From positions 868,001 through 932,000 of the forward strand of contig JAEPQZ010000010.1 of NCBI GenBank assembly GCA_016758905.1: a stretch of DNA of 64,000 bases. The letters are read 5' to 3'. The first letter of the stretch is position 1; each line of letters begins with the position of its first letter. Source of the DNA: Umbelopsis isabellina (taxonomy: Eukaryota; Mucoromycota; Umbelopsidomycetes; Umbelopsidales; Umbelopsidaceae). The notes under the pieces are model-generated. The model made no database searches. It was given only the letters and a program-made list of their open reading frames with translations, and was not told the DNA's origin. The position numbers and the translations under genes are program-made. This document shows positions 58,501 to 64,000 of the stretch, in pieces.

Positions 58501-61500
58501 AGCGTCTTGGTGGTTTCTCTGCCAACAACGTTCCTGGAAACATGCTCCGTGCTGCCAAGCAACTTGGTTTCTCTGATAGACAGATCGCTACCCAGATCAA
58601 CAGCAACGAGTTTGCTGTCCGCAGACTCCGTCAAGAATATGGGATCACACCATTTGTCAAGCAAATTGATACTGTTGCTGCTGAATTCCCTGCTTATACC
58701 AACTATTTGTATATGACTTACAATGCTGTTGAGCACGATATTGAATTCAACGACAATGGTGTCATGGTTCTTGGTTCTGGTGTCTACCGTATTGGTTCTT
58801 CTGTAGAATTCGATTGGTGTGCTGTCCGCGCTATCCGCACTTTGCGTGAGCGCGGTATCAAGACTGTTATGATTAACTACAATCCTGAAACTGTCTCCAC
58901 CGATTACGATGAAGCTGATCGTCTTTACTTTGAAAACATCAACCTTGAACGTGTCTTGGATATCTACGAGATTGAACACTCTTCTGGTGTCATCATGTCT
59001 ATGGGTGGTCAAACTCCCAACAACATTGCTTTGCCATTGTACAGACAAAATGTCAACATTCTCGGTACTTCCCCTGAGATGATTGACAGTGCTGAAAACA
59101 GATACAAGTTCTCTCGTATGTGTGACAAGATTGGTGTCGATCAACCTCAATGGAAGGAACTCACCAGCTACGATGAAGCTGATAGCTTCTGTGAGAATGT
59201 CGGCTACCCTGTACTTGTCCGTCCTTCATATGTCTTGTCTGGTGCTGCCATGAACGTTGTGTTCTCCAAGGATGATCTTCACTCTTATCTCAAGGAAGCC
59301 GCTGCCGTTTCTCGCGAATATCCTGTCGTTATCTCCAAGTACATTGAAGAAGCCAAGGAAATCGAAATGGACGCTGTTGCTATTGGCGGAAAGATGGTCA
59401 TGCATGTTATCTCCGAGCACGTTGAGAATGCTGGTGTCCACTCTGGTGATGCCACTCTTGTTCTTCCTCCTCAAGATTTGGATGACGAGACCGTACGTAA
59501 GATCGAAGCCGCCACTGCTAAGATTGGTCAGGCTCTCAACGTCACCGGTCCCTTCAACATCCAATTCATTGCCAAGAACAATGAAATCAAGGTTATTGAA
59601 TGTAACGTCCGTGCTGCTCGTTCCACACCTTTTGTCTCCAAGGTCCTCGGTATTGATTTGATCGAGATGGCTACTCATGCTATGCTTGGTTTGCCTGTTG
59701 CACCTTATCCCAAGGTTGACATCCCCAAGAACTATGTTGGTATTAAGGTGCCTCAATTCTCTTTCAGCCGTCTTTCTGGCGCTGATCCTGTTCTTGGTGT
59801 TGAGATGGCTTCCACTGGTGAAGTTGCTTGCTTCGGCGCAAACAAATATGAAGCTTACCTTAAGGCTCTTCTTGCTACTGGTTTTGCTCTTCCCAAGAAG
59901 AACATCCTTCTCTCCATTGGTTCTTACAAGGAGAAGCAAGAAATGTTGCCTTCTATCAAGAGATTGCATGAACTTGGTTACAACATCTTTGCTACTGCCG
60001 GTACTGCTGATTTCATTCAAGAACACGAAATCCCCGTCAAGTACCTTGAAACTCTTGAAGGCAGCGGTGATGACAAGATGAAGGCAGAGTATTCTCTCCA
60101 ACAGCATTTGGCTAACAACTTGATCGATATGTACATCAACTTGCCATCTCGCAACCGTTTCCGTCGTCCTGCTTCTTACATTTCCAAGGGTTACAAGTCT
60201 CGTCGTATGGCTGTTGACTACTCTGTCCCACTTCTTACCAACGTCAAGTGCGCCAAGCTCTTCGTTGAAGCCCTCGCTCGTAAGACCGAGTTTGAGATCA
60301 CTAGTGTGGACTACAAGACCAGCCATACCAGCGCTATCCTTCCTGGATTGTTCAACGTTGGTACCTTTATTCCTTCTAAGGACGACTTTGAGGCTGTTTC
60401 CAAGGCATGTGTTGATGGAGGTTTCACCACCATTTCTGCTATTCCTGAAGATATTAGCACCAGCAAGGCTTTGGATGAAACTGTTTCTGCCCTTCGCGAG
60501 AAGGCTCACATTGACTACTTGTTGTCGATTGCCGGTACCGCTGAGAACATTAAGGAACTTCAAATCGTTGAAGACGTTGCATCCGCTCTCTATGTCCAAA
60601 CCGATAAGATTGGAGCTGGCAAGGTCTCCGTTGTTGATTCTTTGTTCTCTTCCTGGCCATCCGACAAGCCTATTGTGACTGACGCTAAGGGTACTGATCT
60701 TGCTTCCATCTTGTTGCTTGCAAGCTTGCACAACCGATCAGTTCACGTTTCCAACGTCACCTACAAGGATGATCTTGGTTTGATTCGCATGAGCAAGGAG
60801 AAGGGACTCGCTATCACTTGCGATGTCTCTGTTTACTCTTTGTTCTTGACTGCTGAGGAAACTGGCTCCAAGTTGTTGCCTACTGCTCGTGATCAAGCCT
60901 CTCTTTGGAAAAACTTGAGCAGCATTGACTGTTTCTCAGTCGGCTCTCTTCCTTACCAACTCGCCAAGGAACTTGGAAAGCCTGCTTCTGCCACCACTGG
61001 TATTGCTGATGCTCTTCCTCTTCTCTTGACTGCTGTTAGCCAAGGAAAGCTCACTCTTCAAGACATTGAAGACCGTATGCATCACAACCCTAGCCGTATC
61101 TTTGGTTTGTCTCAGCAAGCCGATACTTACATTGAAGTTGAGGTTGACCGTGCTCACTTAGTCCCTACTAAGGACAATGAGTGGTCTCCTTTTGCTGGTA
61201 AGACCATGAACGGCTCTGTTCATCGTGTTGTCCTTCGTGGCACCACTTTGTTCTTGGATGGTTCCAACATTTCTGAAGGAAGAGCTGGACGCAACGTTTC
61301 TGCTCTTGCCCACAGTGTCAAGACTACCAAGGCCCCTGTCAAGGCTCCCAAGGATGTCAAGCGCGAGAAGGCTGATGTTGTTGGTCCTCCCGCTGATGCT
61401 CAAGCTTTCAGCGCCAGTGACGACACTCTTGTTCCTGTTCAAAGCGCCGGTAGCTATGAAGTCTCTGCCTCTTTGGCTAGACTTGTTAGCCGATCACCAT

Positions 61501-62420
61501 TCTACCGCAAGCACATTTTGCGATCCAAGCAATTCGATCGTAACGACTTGCACATGCTCTTTGGTGTTGCCGCTGAAATGAGAACCTTGGTCCAACGTTA
61601 TGGCTCCATCAACTTGATGCAAGGTCGTGTCATGAACACCATGTTCTTTGAAGCTTCCACTCGCACCTCATCCTCCTTCGAAGCTGCTATGCTTCGTCTT
61701 GGTGGTCAAGTTGTTTCCGTCAGTGCCGCCACTTCCTCTGTCCAAAAGGGCGAGTCATTGGCTGACACTGTTCGCACTCTTGGTTGCTATGGTGATATCA
61801 TTGTTCTTCGCCATCCTCAACCCGGTTCTGCCGAGGTTGCTGCCAAGTACAGCAAGGTTCCCATCATCAACGCTGGTGATGGTATTGGTGAGCACCCTAC
61901 TCAAGCTTTCTTGGATATCTTCACCATTCGTGAAGAATTGGGTACTGTTAACGGCTTGACTATCACCCTTGTTGGTGACTTGAAGAACGGCCGTACTGTT
62001 CACTCTTTGGTCAAGATCTTGGCCTACTACCAAGTTACCTTGAACTTTGTTGCTCCCGAATCTCTCCGTATGCCTGACGATGTCAAGACTGAGCTTGCCC
62101 GCTCTGGAGTCAAGATGAACGAGTACACTACCTTGGATGAAGTCATCGGTGAGACTGATGTTCTTTACATGACTCGTGTCCAAAAGGAACGATTCACTAG
62201 CGAAGAGGAATACAACCGTGTTAAGGATGCTTTCATCATTAACAACAATGTCTTGTCTAAGGCCAAGGCTCAAATGATTGTTATGCACCCATTGCCTCGT
62301 GTTAATGAAATCGATCCTGAAGTTGATTTCGATCAAAGAGCCGCTTACTTCCGTCAAATGCGTTACGGATTGTACGTTAGAATGGCTCTTTTGGCTTTGG
62401 TCCTTGGTACCTTGGCTTGA
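55548..62420 (+). CDS. URA2: Multifunctional pyrimidine enzyme: glutamine amidotransferase, carbamoyl-phosphate synthase and aspartate transcarbamylase
   Basis: Exons 55548-55827 and 55942-62420 (114-bp intron) give 2252 aa; yeast Ura2 has 2214. Order: amidotransferase with [15 protein letters not shown] (nucleophile Cys about 354) and VQFHPE (His about 438); CPSase with two ATP-grasp halves ([20 protein letters not shown], then [20 protein letters not shown]) and a regulatory domain near 1400; a dihydroorotase-like domain (about 1520-1880) in which [10 protein letters not shown] replaces the metal-binding HxH, so it should be inactive as in other fungi; and ATCase with [20 protein letters not shown] (STRTS about 1999-2003) and [11 protein letters not shown]. 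It makes carbamoyl aspartate from glutamine, bicarbonate and aspartate. Strong codon bias (GGT, GCT, AAG, CTT/TTG) suggests high expression and creates long false antisense frames. Confidence 0.98.
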
Positions 62421-62680
62421 ACGCCTTAATTTTCCATTTATTATTATTATTTTTCTTGAAATGTTGTATAGAGTTCAATTGGTCAATATATAAATGCATA
62501 GCTATAACTTGCAATGAATACTTCAGCCCGTGTTATTGGCATAACAAATTGTCCAAATCAGTTAATTGTATATAGAAGACACACACATTGTAGAGCAGTA
62601 AAAGCGACACTTGGTTTAAACGTAATACATTCTATTTTCTACAATTATCCATTATTTTTTACATGTTTTTTTGTGGGTTA

Positions 62681-63517
62681 TCAGTCTCTAGGTGTAAACT
62701 TCGAGTAATAATCTTTGGTCTTCTGCTCATACAGTTCTTGTGTACATTCTGGTAACTCGTCTTTATAAGAGCCTTCAAGTTTAAAATGTTTAACATTAGC
62801 ACCATTGGTCATACTTATCGTACACATAAACCGCCAAAATGCTCACCTGGTGAGCCATCGTAAATGGAGAATGATGGAACAACGGTGTTTGGTGGTATAA
62901 TAGTGTTATCTTCAATGCAGCAGCAATCTTTAATGATAGCAAAACGGCCCTACTCAGAGCTTCATTAGCGATCAAGCACATTTGCAAAAGACATGAAAGC
63001 AGCCCACTTACTATCACGCAGTTCTTTCCAATGGTGACATACGATCCGATTGTTGCCGCTTGAACGATGCTGCCTTCACCAATAGTGACGTGATCACCGA
63101 TCTTCATGGGATAATAACTGAAAATGCCCTTGTATGTCTTATACGGCGGTCGAATAATGGAACCTTGTGACAGCAAACAGAAGCGGCCAATAGCCACTAC
63201 GACGGTATGTCCTCCACCCGTTCGACGAAGATCACCTCGGATGACACATCCAGTTTGGATGATTGTCTGCAGAGTGTTATTAGCAGCTGTACTTGCTCAT
63301 GTTAACCGTGTGGCATCTTCGCGCTCTTGTTACCTTTCCTCCCAGAATGATGTTCTGACTGCCGCAAATGACTGATTTGCGACTAACTTTGTTTCCCGTA
63401 TCCTTTTGAGTTTTGTCGTTAGTTATGCCAATACAAATAGTATGTAGAGCTATTAAACTAATCACATACGGTTTCTATGTACTCGGCTCTATCATAATAG
63501 GTCACCGGCAGCTCCAT
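62681..63517 (-). CDS. Dynactin subunit p25 (DCTN5), left-handed beta-helix protein
   Basis: Exons 63470-63517, 63334-63402, 63012-63266, 62847-62949 and 62681-62772 give 188 aa; human DCTN5 has 182. The match is easy to follow: YYDRAEYIETDTGNKVSRKS, VICGSQNIILGGKTIIQTGC, VIRGDL, SIIRPPYKTYKGIFSYYPMK, IGDHVTIGEGSIVQAATIGS, YVTIGKNCVIGRFAIIKDCC, NTIIPPNTVVPSFSIYDGSP and ELPECTQELYEQKTKDYYSK. The hexapeptide repeats build a beta helix at the pointed end of dynactin, where p25 helps dynein bind early endosomes in filamentous fungi. Budding yeast lacks p25, so this fits a hyphal fungus. A short insert (RRTGGGHTVVVA) replaces the human ANVRV segment. Confidence 0.95.
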
Positions 63518-63571
63518 AGTGTTGCAAACGCGAAATGTCGAGCTCGAAGGAAAAAATCAAATTAGGAGTTA

Positions 63572-63703
63572 ATGGCGGCAGTTGGTGTGCCTGTAATTAA
63601 CATTTTCGGCTCTCGCGTGATGGTACGAGATTTGCTCCTAACTCATATCCAAACAATACCAATTCAAGCAAAGAAGCAAGCTGACAGCATCATTAATGGG
63701 TAG
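63572..63703 (+). CDS. Possible 43-residue protein, unrecognised
   Basis: The ATG at 63572 lies 54 bp from the divergent DCTN5 start and opens 43 codons: MAAVGVPVINIFGSRVMVRD, LLLTHIQTIPIQAKKQADSI, ING. The residue mix is protein-like, with a hydrophobic start and an amphipathic second half, and the frame fills a gap that ends 48 bp before the convergent dehydrogenase stop. The size and pattern recall small mitochondrial subunits, but I cannot name a family. AATGGG|tagttt at its end could also be a splice donor of a larger gene, though no room remains downstream on this strand. Confidence 0.35.
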   Translation: MAAVGVPVINIFGSRVMVRDLLLTHIQTIPIQAKKQADSIING

Positions 63704-63751
63704 TTTTAATCCCTTCTCTTTCTATTATAAACTATAACCTCTAGATTATAT

Positions 63752-63970
63752 TTAAGCCATAAAATTCTTGGGAAGTTGACCAATGGGCTCAGAGTCAGAA
63801 GTCTAAAACTCAGGTTAATATAACGGTTTCTTTTCGCCCACCTCACAATTTTTGACTTACCACATATGCTGAAGTAAGACCGCCATCAACCTTGAAATCA
63901 GTGCCTGTCACAAAGCTGCTCTCACTTGACGCCAAGAACAAAGCACCATAAGCTTGTTCAATGGGTTCAC
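63752..63970 (-). CDS. Short-chain dehydrogenase/reductase, C-terminal part (cut by window edge)
   Basis: Two exons are visible, 63861-63970 and 63752-63802, joined over a 58-bp intron; a cattag acceptor at 63971 shows the gene continues to the right. The segment reads [37 protein letters not shown], then [16 protein letters not shown]. The run ALFLASxxSxxVTGxxxxVDGGxT is the C-terminal signature of classical SDR enzymes (NAD(P)-dependent oxidoreductases). The cofactor loop and YxxxK site lie outside the window, so the substrate cannot be judged. Confidence 0.85.
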
Positions 63971-64000
63971 CTAATGTGACAAAATATTAGTACAAATATA

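Noticed and set aside
55938-62357. Several very long minus-strand open frames opposite URA2 (up to about 500 codons)
   Set aside because: They mirror the strong codon bias of URA2 (third-position C/T and G), carry Ser/Leu/Val-rich sequence with no recognisable domain, and overlap a certain gene along their whole length.
1-64000. LTR, virus-like or other large mobile elements, CRISPR arrays, rRNA genes
   Set aside because: No long terminal repeats, capsid, polymerase or integrase-like frames, spaced repeats or rRNA core sequences were recognised on either strand.

Overview
The window is nuclear DNA of a filamentous fungus, most likely an early-diverging lineage such as Mucoromycota. Genes are split by short GT-AG introns, mostly about 57-110 bp, with occasional branch sites close to TACTAAC. 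The gene set mixes fungal hallmarks (Gti1/Pac2 regulator, fused URA2 pyrimidine enzyme, Cch1 calcium channel, a P450 resembling the CYP509 group) with genes that budding yeasts lack (Gemin7, dynactin p25, FAM50/XAP5, Rab18). No rRNA, tRNA, CRISPR, LTR element or other intact mobile element was recognised. Placement is inferred from gene content; no database was searched.

Layout. 1-13 kb: the tail of an unknown gene, a WOPR-domain regulator (-), Rab18 (-), a UBP14/USP5 deubiquitinase (+), a seven-helix receptor (-), an unknown gene (-) and FAM50 (+). 13-24 kb: alanine aminotransferase (+), an 11-exon nibrin/NBS1 (-), a GNAT acetyltransferase (-), the palmitoyltransferase SWF1 (-), ribose-5-phosphate isomerase (-) and an HMG-box regulator (+). 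24-36 kb: a GCN20-type ABCF protein (-), a DHA2-type MFS exporter (-), a 1.2-kb spacer with a striking dyad and a possible broken gene start, a P450 (-), a second acetyltransferase (-), a small MerT/HMA-like membrane protein (-) and the proteasome chaperone NAS2 (+). 36-47 kb: an SFP1-like zinc-finger factor (-), a 2-kb spacer, the ribosome factor MAK21 (-), a ZIP zinc transporter (-), Gemin7 (+) and a cysteine-rich secreted protein (-). 47-64 kb: the 19-exon CCH1 channel (-), URA2 (+), dynactin p25 (-), a tiny ORF (+) and the end of a short-chain dehydrogenase (-).

Exons were joined by hand using splice consensus, reading frame and family similarity. For nearly all genes the exon lengths sum to a whole number of codons, which supports the models. 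Most genes are unrelated housekeeping functions with individual promoters, not an operon or obvious cluster. The MFS exporter and P450 are neighbours on the same strand and could share a detoxification role, but nothing else marks a biosynthetic cluster. The items most worth a second look are the MerT-HMA fusion, the dyad and motif cluster at 29.06-29.15 kb, the glutamine in the first CCH1 pore loop, and the small cysteine-rich secreted protein.
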